This document shows positions 9,689 through 18,835 of a stretch of DNA of 64,000 nucleotides, piece after piece. Every line of letters begins with the position of its first letter. The stretch's first letter is position 1. The notes under the pieces were generated by a model. That model saw only the letters and a list, made by a program, of their open reading frames with translations, ran no database searches and had not been told where the DNA came from. Position numbers and translations under genes: made by a program. This DNA comes from Thermocrinis jamiesonii (GTDB taxonomy: Bacteria > Aquificota > Aquificia > Aquificales > Aquificaceae), in NCBI RefSeq assembly GCF_000702425.1, contig NZ_JNIE01000002.1:186001-250000 (forward strand). Reading direction: 5' to 3'.

Positions 9689-10482
9689 TAACATTTTCCT
9701 TTGCGGGAAGACTCTTTGATAGGGTTGTTGCATCTGTCAATGGCGAAGCAATCTTGGAAAGCGATTTAAAGCTTGGAATGCTCTTTTACAACTCCGCAAA
9801 CAAGCAGGAAGTCCTATCAAGACTTTTGGATGTGTGGCTGATAAACCAGTTTGTGCAGGGGAAAGGACTCAGCGTTCAAGAAGAGATCTTGGACCAAAAC
9901 ATACTCAGACTAGCCCAGTTTAACAATATGAGTTTGGAAGAACTCCAAAAAGAGCTGGAAACTGAAGGTCTTACTCTTAAAGACTTAAAGGAGTTCCTAA
10001 GACGTGAAATGATCTTTAGTCAGGGTATATATGCGATTTTAATAAGGGAGGTTGATGTTTCTTCTGTAGAGCTTGCTTTGGAAAAATACAAAGCTGGAGA
10101 GGTGGTTGTGAAAAGGGTTGTGGATGTAATCACTGTAGAAAAGGAGGATGGGCAGAAGGTGCTAAGCATACTGGAAAAGACAAGGGACTTTGAGGAGATA
10201 GCCAAACTTCTTGGGCTTAACCCTGAAAGGTTGTCTGTTGAAAGGGGGATGTTGGTGGATAGCCTTGACAAAGAGGTGTGGAATGCAAAGGTGGGAGATC
10301 TGGTCTTTGCAGAAGACAAAGATCACATATACATCGCAAGGGTTTCTGAGATCAGAGAAGAATACAAAGGCAAGTCTATTGAAGAGTTAAGGGAAGAGAT
10401 CCTGCTAAAAAAGCTGGAGGAGAGAAAGAAGGAGCTAATAGAAAACCTTAGGAAAAGGAGCTTTATAAAGGTGGTGCAATGA
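9631..10482 (+). CDS. SurA-like periplasmic chaperone N-domain protein
   Basis: A 283-residue protein with a cleavable-looking signal peptide (CGILLFATLVTFSFAG) followed directly by the SurA N-domain signature (DRVVASVNGEAILESDL). The C-terminal half resembles a degenerate parvulin domain. ATG 9631 is supported because it yields a proper signal peptide, despite the 58-bp overlap with the preceding gene in another frame. Two adjacent SurA-type genes suggest a tandem chaperone pair for envelope protein folding. Its end overlaps pgpA by 4 bp. Confidence 0.75.
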   Translation: MVGEHIKKVSCGILLFATLVTFSFAGRLFDRVVASVNGEAILESDLKLGMLFYNSANKQEVLSRLLDVWLINQFVQGKGLSVQEEILDQNILRLAQFNNMSLEELQKELETEGLTLKDLKEFLRREMIFSQGIYAILIREVDVSSVELALEKYKAGEVVVKRVVDVITVEKEDGQKVLSILEKTRDFEEIAKLLGLNPERLSVERGMLVDSLDKEVWNAKVGDLVFAEDKDHIYIARVSEIREEYKGKSIEELREEILLKKLEERKKELIENLRKRSFIKVVQ

Positions 10483-10907
10483 ACTGGGAGCTGATCGCCA
10501 CAGGCTTTTACCTTGGAAGGTTCAAATATGGACCTGGGACGGTGGGAACCCTTTTAGGTGTGCCTTTGGCATACCTTTTTGGCTTTAAGTGGTGGCTTGT
10601 CTTGCTCTTGGGTATTCCCCTTTACCTTTTGGCTGTAAAAAGTGCAGAGTATATGTTAGAGCTAACCAGAGAAAAAGACCCAGAAAGCGTGGTGATAGAC
10701 GAGATAGTGGGCTATTTCTTTTCCTTTCTCTGGATTGAGCCCACTTTAAAAATGATCGTTCTTGCCTTTTTGGTCTTTAGAGTTTTGGATATCTTAAAGC
10801 CCTTTCCCATAAGTCTTTTTGAAAGATTGCCCAAGGGACACGGAGTGGTGGCGGACGATGTCATTGCAGGATTACTGACTGGTTTTATACTTTACTTAAT
10901 ACTTTAA
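10479..10907 (+). CDS. pgpA: phosphatidylglycerophosphatase A
   Basis: A 142-residue integral membrane phosphatase that dephosphorylates phosphatidylglycerol phosphate to phosphatidylglycerol. PgpA hallmarks are GPGTVGTLLGVP near the N-terminus, VVIDEIVGYF in the middle, and RVLDILKPFPI plus HGVVADDVIAG near the C-terminus. The start overlaps the preceding stop (ATGA). The fusion gene begins 13 bp downstream. Confidence 0.93.
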   Translation: MNWELIATGFYLGRFKYGPGTVGTLLGVPLAYLFGFKWWLVLLLGIPLYLLAVKSAEYMLELTREKDPESVVIDEIVGYFFSFLWIEPTLKMIVLAFLVFRVLDILKPFPISLFERLPKGHGVVADDVIAGLLTGFILYLIL

Positions 10908-10920
10908 GGAGGTGCAAATA

Positions 10921-13101
10921 ATGTGGAGGGTTTTATATACAGGCCAAAGGCCACAGCACGAGAACATAGCCCTTGACCAGATTATGCTTGAGCTAAGGTC
11001 TGAGGGAAAAATCCCAAATACCATAAGGTTTTTGCAGTTTAAGCCCGAGTGCGTCCTAATAGGTTATCATCAGTCCGTAGAACAAGAAGTTAGACTTGAA
11101 TACACCCAAAGGGAAGGCATAGAGGTGGGTAGAAGGATAACGGGGGGCGGTGCCATATACTTTGACGAAACCCAAATAGGATGGGAGGTAATAGCGGACA
11201 GAAGAGACTTTGGAAACCTAAGCTTTGAGGAGATCACCGCAAAGATATGCACCGCAGTAGCAAAGGGACTCCAAAAGCTTGGCATACCAGCCCAATTTAG
11301 ACCAAGGAACGACATAGAGGTGGAGGGTAGAAAAATATCGGGCACCGGTGGAGTTTTTGAAGGCAATGCCTTTCTTTATCAAGGAACTATTTTGATGGAC
11401 TTTAACGTGGAGCGTATGCTAAAGTCTTTGCAGATTCCCGTGGAAAAGCTAACCTCAAAGGGTATAAAGTCTGCAGAGGACAGAGTGGAGTGGGTAAAAA
11501 GATACTTGGGAAAGCTTCCGGAAAAGGAGGAGGTCTTTTCTGCCATACTGGAAGGTCTTTCAGAAGAACTGGGTATTGAGTTTGAGTGGGGAGAACTAAC
11601 AGAAGAGGAAAAGAAGCTTTTAGAACAAAGAAAAGAATACTACAAAAGCCCAGAGTGGGTTTATGAGGTTAAGAAGTCTTCTTCTGACCCAGAGTTTCTT
11701 TTTGGTATATACCGCTGTCTTGGTGGAACTTTTAGGGTCTCTGCAAAGGTAGATCCAGAGCGCAAGGTCCTGGAGCAGATCATCATAAACGGAGACTTCT
11801 TTGTAAATCCAAAAAGACTAATATATGACCTTGAAGCATACTTAAAGCACACCCACCTTTCGGACGTAGAAAGAAGGATCAGGGAGTTTTTCAAAAACAA
11901 GGAGTGGGAAGGTTTGAACCTTACCGTGGACGATATAGTTGAGGCGGTCTTGTTTCCACTAAGGAAGATAGAGGGGGTTGAACTTGGTATAGGAAAAAAA
12001 AACTTTAATCAAATAATAGGCAGTATAGGAGGGGGGCTAATAGAAAACATAAAGAACGCAAAGGTTATGCTCTTGCCTTATTGTGCCAAGCCCCGTTGGT
12101 GTGACTACAGACACTTAGACGATTGTGGAGAGTGTGGGGGATGCACTGTTGGAGATGCCTACAGGCTTGCCTACCAAAAGGGCATGATCCCAATAACCAT
12201 CACCTCCTTTGAGCTTCTGAGAGATACCCTCAAGTGGTGTGCAGAAAACGGATACACCTACATAGGCCACTGCTGTTATGAGTTTTACGAAAAACGATAC
12301 GAGATCTTCCAAAAGGCAAGCAAAGAGGGTGCAAAGGGAGTGCTATTTGATATTGTAGGGACAACCTGCTACAGCTTGGGAGTAGAAGAAGAGGAAAAGG
12401 CATACCACGGAGAATTTACCGTAGAGCTGGACCTAATAAAGGACACCTTAGAAAAGTCCTTGGCTATAAAAGAAGATCTGCCACAAGTTCAAAGGAAAGA
12501 AAGTCCAAAATTTGATTTTTCTCCCTACTTTTCTGAGTTTATCCCACCATACTACAAAAAGCCAAAGGCGGTGCCATCTCCACAGGAAGACAGAACAAGA
12601 ACCGCCGTCCAAAAGGAAGTATTCTTAGGAGAAGCGACCATAGAAGGTAAAGCGGTCAGTTACGAACAAGCCCTTGAAGAGTTAGCCCAGTGGATAGAAA
12701 GGTCCCAAAATCCCACCCTTGTTGTAGGGCCCTTGCTCTTTTGGGACTGGCAAGAAGAGGAGCTAAGAAAGAAAGCCCAAGCGATAAAAAAGCTGATCCA
12801 AAAGGTTAAAAAATTTCAGGTGAAGGTTCTTCCAGACTACAGGCCCAAACTAAAAAAGTATGACCCTTCTTTGGAAATGGACCCACCGAATCCCCACGAG
12901 ACGATCCTTCACGACAAAAACGACCTTACCGTGCTTGTGGGAGTGCATTGTTATAGAACGGACTTTGTAATAAGACTTCTCAAAAAGCACACAAAGACCA
13001 AAGTAGTAACACTTTGCGGTCTTTACGGACATCCAGAAGCACACCTTTCCACAAGCTTTACAGACGAAAGCAAACTCGCTAAGCTATTAGAACTCCTATG
13101 A
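10921..13101 (+). CDS. three-part fusion: lipoate-protein ligase, DUF116, CODH/ACS epsilon-like domain
   Basis: A 726-residue protein starting at ATG 10921, which has GGAGGT 8 bp upstream; the GTG at 10912 lies in that ribosome site. Residues 1-245 form a lipoate ligase (LplA-type) domain with RRITGGGAIYFDE (about 71-83) and the catalytic Lys in GRKISG (about 138). An LplA C-terminal accessory domain follows (about 260-350). Residues about 365-490 match DUF116, with eight Cys (PYCAKPRWC, DDCGECGGC, GHCCYEF, TTCYS) able to hold a metal or Fe-S centre. The last 130 residues (PTLVVGPLLFWDW to the end) resemble the CODH/ACS epsilon (CdhB-type) fold. The ligase activity is well supported; the joint role is unknown. 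It probably attaches lipoate or octanoate to a GcvH-like or 2-oxoacid dehydrogenase-like protein. Confidence 0.75.
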   Translation: MWRVLYTGQRPQHENIALDQIMLELRSEGKIPNTIRFLQFKPECVLIGYHQSVEQEVRLEYTQREGIEVGRRITGGGAIYFDETQIGWEVIADRRDFGNLSFEEITAKICTAVAKGLQKLGIPAQFRPRNDIEVEGRKISGTGGVFEGNAFLYQGTILMDFNVERMLKSLQIPVEKLTSKGIKSAEDRVEWVKRYLGKLPEKEEVFSAILEGLSEELGIEFEWGELTEEEKKLLEQRKEYYKSPEWVYEVKKSSSDPEFLFGIYRCLGGTFRVSAKVDPERKVLEQIIINGDFFVNPKRLIYDLEAYLKHTHLSDVERRIREFFKNKEWEGLNLTVDDIVEAVLFPLRKIEGVELGIGKKNFNQIIGSIGGGLIENIKNAKVMLLPYCAKPRWCDYRHLDDCGECGGCTVGDAYRLAYQKGMIPITITSFELLRDTLKWCAENGYTYIGHCCYEFYEKRYEIFQKASKEGAKGVLFDIVGTTCYSLGVEEEEKAYHGEFTVELDLIKDTLEKSLAIKEDLPQVQRKESPKFDFSPYFSEFIPPYYKKPKAVPSPQEDRTRTAVQKEVFLGEATIEGKAVSYEQALEELAQWIERSQNPTLVVGPLLFWDWQEEELRKKAQAIKKLIQKVKKFQVKVLPDYRPKLKKYDPSLEMDPPNPHETILHDKNDLTVLVGVHCYRTDFVIRLLKKHTKTKVVTLCGLYGHPEAHLSTSFTDESKLAKLLELL

Positions 13102-13285
13102 ATGACCTGGAACTTTTAAACAAACTGCCCTTTGAGGTCTTGCTCATAGAGTTCCTTTCCGCATGGACAAATGTTCCATGCACACTCACCCTTGAAGGTA
13201 AGCCCTAGAATATATGCTCAGAAGGGCAGATCAGGCACTTTACGAGGCAAAACGTCTGGGTAAAAACAGAGTGGAAATAGCTTGA
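13098..13285 (+). pseudogene. deleted GGDEF (diguanylate cyclase) gene remnant
   Basis: An ATG at 13098 overlaps the stop of the fusion gene (ATGA) and opens 36 codons starting MNDLELLNKLPFEVLL, ending at TAG 13206. In another frame, 13202-13285 encodes LRRADQALYEAKRLGKNRVEIA and a stop, which is the characteristic C-terminal end of a GGDEF domain. I read this as the two ends of one cyclase gene joined by a large deletion near 13195-13205. The N-terminal part alone is not diagnostic. It fills the gap before ftsH. Confidence 0.65.
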
Positions 13286-13330
13286 AAAGTGTAAAGCTCA
13301 CACTATCTTAATTTTTTTAGGAGGAAAGTA

Positions 13331-15211
13331 ATGCAGTGGATGAAAAACTTATTCACCTGGATTTTAATAATTGGTTTTATGATCCTCGCTTTTAACGTGT
13401 TTAGTTCGTCAAACAGAGAGTCTGCAGTTAAAACTCCGATAAATACCATACTTGAACTGGCAGAGGAGGGCAAGCTCAAAGAGGTCAAGATAAAAGACAA
13501 TACTTTGGTAGGTATAACTACAGAGGGTCAGAAGGTTGAAACGGGCTTGCCACCTGGGACAGACATAGTTGGCAAATTGATAGATAAAGGCGTTAGGGTA
13601 GAGGTGGCGGTCCAAGAGCATGGTGGTTGGTGGCTCACCTTTTTGATCTCTTGGCTACCCATACTGCTCTTCATAGGTATATGGATTTACATGATGAGGC
13701 AGGTAAGCGGTGGAGGTGGAGGTGGAGCAAGGGGAGCTTTCAGCTTTGGGAAAAGTAGGGCAAAGGTCTATATTGACGAAAAGCCAAAGGTAACGCTAAA
13801 CGATGTAGCTGGAATGGACGAGGTAAAGGAGGAGGTAAAGGAAATCATAGAATATTTGAAGGATCCTGTTAGGTTTCAAAGGCTTGGGGGAAGACCACCT
13901 AAGGGTGTGCTTCTTTATGGAGAGCCGGGCGTTGGAAAAACCCTTTTGGCAAAGGCAATAGCAGGGGAGGCTCATGTGCCTTTTATATCTGTTTCTGGTT
14001 CAGACTTTGTGGAGATGTTCGTAGGTGTGGGTGCGGCAAGGGTAAGGGACCTGTTTGAAACTGCCAAAAAGCACGCACCTTGCATCATATTCATAGACGA
14101 GATAGACGCAGTGGGAAGGTCAAGGGGTGCATTCAACATAGGTGGGGGGCACGACGAAAGAGAACAAACTCTAAACCAGCTTTTGGTAGAGATGGACGGC
14201 TTTGACACTTCAGAAGGTATAATCGTCATAGCTGCCACAAACAGACCGGACATCTTAGACCCAGCCCTCTTAAGACCCGGAAGGTTTGACAGACAGATCT
14301 TCATTCCAAAGCCCGACGTAAAGGGAAGGTATGAGATACTAAAGGTGCATGCAAGAAACAAAAAGCTTGCTCCCAACGTAGACCTTGAGATCGTAGCAAG
14401 GGCTACGCCTGGGTTTAACGGTGCAGACCTTGAAAATGTCTTAAACGAAGCTGCGCTCCTTGCTGCAAGAAAAGGAAAGGACGCTATAGAGATGGAGGAC
14501 ATAGAGGAGGCAATAGACAGGATCACGATGGGTTTGGAAAGAAAAGGTATGGTTATATCTCCAAAGGAAAAAGAAAAAATAGCCTATCACGAAGCAGGAC
14601 ATGCCATAATGAGCTTGATGGTGCCAGGTTCGGACGCCCTACACAAGGTTTCTATTATCCCAAGGGGAATGGCCCTTGGAGTTACCCAACAACTGCCCAT
14701 AGACGACAAACACATGTATGACAAACAGGACCTTATGGGAAGGCTTGTGGTTCTATTTGGGGGAAGAGCAGCAGAAGAAGTGTTTTACGGTAAAGAAGGC
14801 ATAACCACAGGTGCGGAAAATGACCTGCAGAGGGCAACAGAATTAGCTTATAGGATGGTTTCCATGTGGGGTATGAGCGAAAACGTAGGTCCGGTGGCGG
14901 TAAGAAGGGTAGTCAATCCCTTCTTGGGAGGCATGACCACATCCATAGACATAAGCGAAGCGCTAAAAAGGGAAATAGACGAAGAGGTAAAGTGCATACT
15001 TACAGAGGCATACAACATGGCAAAGAGTATAATAGAAACTTACAAAGAACCTATTAGGGCTGTGGTTAAAAGATTGCTTGAAAAGGAAACCATATCCTGC
15101 GAAGAGTTTATAGAGGTCCTAAGGCTTTACGGCGTTGAGGTAAAGAACGAGTGCAAGAAAGAGGAGTTTAAGAAAGAAGAAAGTAAGCAAGAAGAAAAAA
15201 TTACAGTGTAA
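13331..15211 (+). CDS. ftsH: ATP-dependent zinc metalloprotease FtsH
   Basis: A 626-residue membrane AAA+ protease. It has two N-terminal transmembrane segments flanking a periplasmic domain, a Gly-rich linker, Walker A GEPGVGKT, Walker [13 protein letters not shown], the SRH region [11 protein letters not shown] and the zinc site HEAGH. The C-terminal tail is charged ([14 protein letters not shown]). It degrades membrane and regulatory proteins. AGGAGG lies 7 bp upstream of the start. leuC follows 14 bp later. Confidence 0.97.
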   Translation: MQWMKNLFTWILIIGFMILAFNVFSSSNRESAVKTPINTILELAEEGKLKEVKIKDNTLVGITTEGQKVETGLPPGTDIVGKLIDKGVRVEVAVQEHGGWWLTFLISWLPILLFIGIWIYMMRQVSGGGGGGARGAFSFGKSRAKVYIDEKPKVTLNDVAGMDEVKEEVKEIIEYLKDPVRFQRLGGRPPKGVLLYGEPGVGKTLLAKAIAGEAHVPFISVSGSDFVEMFVGVGAARVRDLFETAKKHAPCIIFIDEIDAVGRSRGAFNIGGGHDEREQTLNQLLVEMDGFDTSEGIIVIAATNRPDILDPALLRPGRFDRQIFIPKPDVKGRYEILKVHARNKKLAPNVDLEIVARATPGFNGADLENVLNEAALLAARKGKDAIEMEDIEEAIDRITMGLERKGMVISPKEKEKIAYHEAGHAIMSLMVPGSDALHKVSIIPRGMALGVTQQLPIDDKHMYDKQDLMGRLVVLFGGRAAEEVFYGKEGITTGAENDLQRATELAYRMVSMWGMSENVGPVAVRRVVNPFLGGMTTSIDISEALKREIDEEVKCILTEAYNMAKSIIETYKEPIRAVVKRLLEKETISCEEFIEVLRLYGVEVKNECKKEEFKKEESKQEEKITV

Positions 15212-15225
15212 GAAGGAGGTGTGCT

Positions 15226-16515
15226 ATGGGTATGACAATTACAGAGAAGATCATTGCGGATCATGCGGGTAAAAAAGAAGTGAAGGCTGGGGAGCTTGTA
15301 AATGTAAAGATTGACTTAGCTATGGCAAACGATGTAACAGCTCCCTTGGCTATAAAGATTTTAGAAAAGTACGGGATAGATAAGGTTTTTGACCCTGAAA
15401 AGATCGCTTTGGTTCTATCCCACTTTGTGCCCGCAAAGGACATAAAGTCTGCAGAACAGGCAAAGATCGTCAGAGATTTTGCCAAAAAGCACGGTATAAA
15501 GTGGTTTTTCCAAGAAGGGGAGGGTATAGAGCATACCATTTTGCCCGAAGAAGGTTTGGTAGTTCCCGGAGACTTGGTGGTGGGGGCAGACTCTCACACT
15601 TGCACCTACGGTGCCCTTGGAGCCTTTTCCACCGGTATGGGTTCTACGGACATCGCTTATGCTATGGCAACGGGGGAAACTTGGCTTAGGGTTCCGCAGT
15701 CCATGAAGTTTATCTTTTATGGAAAGCCAGCGCCTTGGGTTATGGGAAAGGACCTGATCCTTTACACCATAGGACAAATTGGAGTGGACGGAGCCCTCTA
15801 CAAAGCTATGGAGTTTGAAGGAGAAGCTATAAAGAGTCTTTCTATGGACCAGCGCTTTACCATTACCAACATGGCGGTAGAGGCTGGAGCAAAGAACGGC
15901 ATAATAGCACCAGACGAAAAGACCATAGAGTATGTATCCCAAAGAGCCAAAAAGCCATGGAAGGTCTATGAAAGCGATAAAGATGCAGAATACGCAGAAA
16001 TTTACGAGTGGGACGCTGGCAAGTTAGAACCTTTGGTAGCTTGGCCCTATCTTCCCTCCAACGTCCATCCTGTTAGCGAATCCACTCATATATCCATAGA
16101 CCAAGCCTTTATAGGCTCTTGCACCAACGGAAGAATAGAGGACCTACGCATTGCCGCAAAGATCCTAAAAGGTAGAAAGGTCCATCCCTACGTCAGATGC
16201 ATAGTGATCCCTGCTTCCAAGAAGGTTTATATGCAAGCATTGAGGGAAGGTCTTATTGACGTTTTCTTAGAAGCAGGATGTGTAGTCTCTGTTTCTACGT
16301 GCGGTCCATGCCTTGGGGGTCATATGGGGATATTGGCAGAAGGGGAAAGATGCATATCTACTTCCAACAGGAACTTTCCCGGAAGGATGGGACATCCAAA
16401 GAGCGAAGCATACCTTGCTAACCCTGCAGTGGTGGCAGCAAGTGCAGTAATGGGAAGGATAGCCCATCCAGAAGAGCTGGTGAGCCTAAAAGAGCTGGAA
16501 GAGGCTCTGGCATGA
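15226..16515 (+). CDS. leuC: 3-isopropylmalate dehydratase large subunit (LeuC/HacA type)
   Basis: A 429-residue aconitase-superfamily enzyme. The 4Fe-4S cysteines are in GSCTNGR and STCGPCLGGH; GADSHTCTYGALG is the substrate region. The length and the separate large subunit match prokaryotic LeuC, which isomerises 2- to 3-isopropylmalate in leucine synthesis; a homoaconitase role cannot be excluded. The small subunit gene is not in the window. The first ATG was chosen because GGAGGT lies 5 bp upstream. Its stop overlaps the moeA start. Confidence 0.88.
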   Translation: MGMTITEKIIADHAGKKEVKAGELVNVKIDLAMANDVTAPLAIKILEKYGIDKVFDPEKIALVLSHFVPAKDIKSAEQAKIVRDFAKKHGIKWFFQEGEGIEHTILPEEGLVVPGDLVVGADSHTCTYGALGAFSTGMGSTDIAYAMATGETWLRVPQSMKFIFYGKPAPWVMGKDLILYTIGQIGVDGALYKAMEFEGEAIKSLSMDQRFTITNMAVEAGAKNGIIAPDEKTIEYVSQRAKKPWKVYESDKDAEYAEIYEWDAGKLEPLVAWPYLPSNVHPVSESTHISIDQAFIGSCTNGRIEDLRIAAKILKGRKVHPYVRCIVIPASKKVYMQALREGLIDVFLEAGCVVSVSTCGPCLGGHMGILAEGERCISTSNRNFPGRMGHPKSEAYLANPAVVAASAVMGRIAHPEELVSLKELEEALA

Positions 16516-17726
16516 TGCCCTACGAGGAAGCACTGGATATAGTCTTATCCTTCTGTAGAAGCTTGCCTTCCGAAAAGGTTTTTATAGTGGATGCACTAAA
16601 CAGAGTTCTTGCAGAAGACGTGGTTTCCCAAGAAGATAGACCTTCCTTTGACAACTCCGCAATGGATGGGTATGCAGTTAGATGGGAGGATATAAAGGAA
16701 GCAACGGAAAAGTCTCCCATATCCTTAAAGGTGATAGGAGAGATGCCCGCGGGAGGAGAAGGGTCTTTTAAGGTGGAAAGAGGCACAGCAGTGAAAATAT
16801 TTACTGGCGCACCAATTCCGGAGGGAGCAGATACGGTGATACCCGTGGAATATACAGAGACGAAAAACGGAATGGTCTTTATAAAAACCTCCTTGAAAGA
16901 GGGGGCAAACATAAGGCGAAGGGGGGAAGAACTAAAGGCTGGTGATGTGGTGTTGGAAAAGGGAACCATAATCAGGCACTACGAGGTAGGGATCTTGGCT
17001 TCTTTGAACAAGATAAACGTAGAAGTTTCAAGAAAGCCAAGGGTAGCCATTCTCTCCACCGGAGACGAGATAAAGGACATAGGAGAACCCATAACTAAGC
17101 CATCCCAGATAAGAACATCCAACAACTACACTCTTTTGGCTGGAGTGCTCTCCGCTGGAGGTATTGCTTACCATCTTGGTATCGTGGAGGATGATCCAGA
17201 AAAGCTTAAAAACGTGCTTTCCCAGATAGGGGAATATGATGTCTTTATAACCACCGGCGGAGTGTCTATGGGTGAAAAGGATTACGTAAAAACCTTAGTC
17301 AGTGAGCTGGGAGTAGATGTAAAGTTTCACAAAGTTAGGATAAAACCAGCCAAGCCTATTCTCTTTGGCACATACAATGGTGGAAAAGGTCTTTTCTTTG
17401 GCATACCCGGAAATCCAGTTTCTTGCGCTATTGCCTTTGACCTTTTGGTTAAACCAGCCCTTCTGAAGATGCAAGGGGCAAAAGAATATCTTCCCAAAAC
17501 TTTCAAGGCAAAGATAAAGAGAGATTTTTACAGAAGAGATGCAGAAAGAAGAGAGTTCGTTAGGGCGGTTTATTGGTGGGAAGGCGATAGCCTTGTCTGT
17601 GATTTTTCCCAAAAGCTTCAATCCCATATGCTAACTTCTTACGTTGGTGCCAACTGCTACCTTGTGGTAAAAGAAGGAGTTAAAGAAATAAAAGAGGGGG
17701 AAGAGGTGGAGCTTATATTATTCTAA
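16512..17726 (+). CDS. moeA: molybdopterin molybdenumtransferase
   Basis: A 404-residue MoeA that inserts molybdenum or tungsten into adenylated molybdopterin. Family motifs are [28 protein letters not shown], the MogA-like core STGDEI, and [15 protein letters not shown] plus [14 protein letters not shown]. It starts within the leuC stop (ATGATG) and overlaps the convergent rpsB end by 9 bp, leaving no room for a terminator between them. Confidence 0.95.
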   Translation: MMPYEEALDIVLSFCRSLPSEKVFIVDALNRVLAEDVVSQEDRPSFDNSAMDGYAVRWEDIKEATEKSPISLKVIGEMPAGGEGSFKVERGTAVKIFTGAPIPEGADTVIPVEYTETKNGMVFIKTSLKEGANIRRRGEELKAGDVVLEKGTIIRHYEVGILASLNKINVEVSRKPRVAILSTGDEIKDIGEPITKPSQIRTSNNYTLLAGVLSAGGIAYHLGIVEDDPEKLKNVLSQIGEYDVFITTGGVSMGEKDYVKTLVSELGVDVKFHKVRIKPAKPILFGTYNGGKGLFFGIPGNPVSCAIAFDLLVKPALLKMQGAKEYLPKTFKAKIKRDFYRRDAERREFVRAVYWWEGDSLVCDFSQKLQSHMLTSYVGANCYLVVKEGVKEIKEGEEVELILF

Positions 17727-18545
17727 CTCTTCCGCCCCTTTGTCTATGTATTCGTATTTTTCAGACATCTCCATAGCCTTCTCAAAGAGAGCCTTTTCTT
17801 CTTCTGCAATGGTGATAATTCTCTTCTTGGTTACTTCTGCAACTTCTTCGCCCAAAGACTCTCTTCTCATCTTTCCTTCCAAGACCGCATCAGCTATCTT
17901 TGAAGTTAAAAGCTTTATAGATTTAATAGCATCGTCGTTGCCGGGAATTGGATAGTCTATTAGGTCTGGATCGCAGTTAGAGTCTGCAATGGCTACCACA
18001 GTTATGCCCAACTTCTTTGCTTCTAAGACCGCTATATGTTCCCTTACGGTATCCACTACCCAGAGGATATCTGGTAGCCTTTCCATGTTTAGTATGCCCC
18101 CGTAGAGTTTGCGAAGCCTTTCCATTTTCTTTCTGAGAGCTCTAACCTCTTTTTTGGGCAAAACATCAAAGACTCCTTCCGCTTCCATTCTCTCTAAGGT
18201 CTTAAGTTTTAGAATGCTTTTTCTGACAGTTCTAAAGTTTGTAAGCAATCCTCCTACCCACCTTTCGTTTACATAATGAGCCCCACACCTTTCTGCCTCT
18301 TCTTTTATGATGTCCTTTGCCTGCTTTTTTGTGCCCACAAAAAGCACCTCTGCACCCTGAGCTACGCTGTCCGCCACAAAGTGATAGGCTTGCCTAAGAT
18401 AGACCAAAGTTTTGTTTAGGTCTATTATGTGTATGCCTTGCCTGACTCCATATAAAAAGGGAGCCATTTTTGGGTTCCATCTACCCTTGCTGTGTCCAAA
18501 ATGGACACCTGCTTCCAAAAGCTCATTCATAGTAGCTACACTCAT
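17718..18545 (-). CDS. rpsB: 30S ribosomal protein S2
   Basis: A 275-residue S2 with the N-terminal signature [31 protein letters not shown] and the second signature [12 protein letters not shown]. In many bacteria tsf follows rpsB, but here moeA faces it and overlaps its end, so rpsB is not followed by tsf. A strong hairpin leader precedes it. Confidence 0.97.
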   Translation of the reverse strand: MSVATMNELLEAGVHFGHSKGRWNPKMAPFLYGVRQGIHIIDLNKTLVYLRQAYHFVADSVAQGAEVLFVGTKKQAKDIIKEEAERCGAHYVNERWVGGLLTNFRTVRKSILKLKTLERMEAEGVFDVLPKKEVRALRKKMERLRKLYGGILNMERLPDILWVVDTVREHIAVLEAKKLGITVVAIADSNCDPDLIDYPIPGNDDAIKSIKLLTSKIADAVLEGKMRRESLGEEVAEVTKKRIITIAEEEKALFEKAMEMSEKYEYIDKGAEELE

Positions 18546-18550
18546 GCTCT

Positions 18551-18601
18551 ACCTCCTTGGGTTTTGCCACCCTTTTCCATCACCCTTTCGGGCAACCCAA
18601 G
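18551..18601 (-). promoter_or_regulatory. structured rpsB mRNA leader abutting the ribosome-binding site
   Basis: On the minus strand CTTGGGTTGCC pairs with GGCAAAACCCAAG: 11 base pairs with a 2-nt bulge, closing a 22-nt loop. The arms are 18591-18601 and 18556-18568. The Shine-Dalgarno GGAGGT (18556-18551) starts at the last base of the 3' arm, 5 nt before the ATG. The position suits autogenous control by S2, as known for rpsB leaders in other bacteria, but that is inference. Confidence 0.55.
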
Positions 18602-18640
18602 CGGAAAAGGTGCGGTTTAAAAAACATTATACCACATAAT

Positions 18641-18796
18641 TTACTGACTCCAAAATCGCCTCTCCTTTTTGAGGATCTTCTCCTTATATTCATCTATCCG
18701 CTCTTTCCTAACTTGAGGATCACTGTAGAACCAAAGCCCAAATAGAAAAGAAGCTAAGATTAATAACATCAGGGCTATAGCTAACTTCCATTTCAT
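18641..18796 (-). CDS. small single-span membrane protein at the end of the oxidase operon
   Basis: A 51-codon frame on the minus strand, starting KWKLAIALMLLILASFL and ending in a charged helix (KERIDEYKEKILKKERR). It has one N-terminal transmembrane segment and a basic cytoplasmic tail. It starts 39 bp after the coxA stop, on the same strand. The layout resembles small accessory subunits of haem-copper oxidases, but there is no sequence signature I recognise. Confidence 0.5.
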   Translation of the reverse strand: MKWKLAIALMLLILASFLFGLWFYSDPQVRKERIDEYKEKILKKERRFWSQ

Positions 18797-18813
18797 AGAT
18801 TATCAAACAGAAC

Positions 18814-18830
18814 CGGGGGAGCACCCCCCG
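18814..18830 (-). terminator. GC hairpin after coxA, weak terminator or attenuator
   Basis: Six G-C pairs (CGGGGG with CCCCCG) enclose a 5-nt loop just past the coxA stop. The following minus-strand sequence is only moderately T-rich (TTCTGTTTG), so termination would be partial, which fits a small gene continuing behind it. Confidence 0.4.
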
Positions 18831-18835
18831 AAGGT

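Noticed and set aside
13288-13318. Inverted repeat AGTGT/ACACT followed by a T run before ftsH.
   Set aside because: Only five base pairs and 7 nt between stem and T run; too weak to call a terminator.
13972-14526. Long antisense frame across ftsH.
   Set aside because: Mirror frame of a strongly conserved gene with no features of its own.
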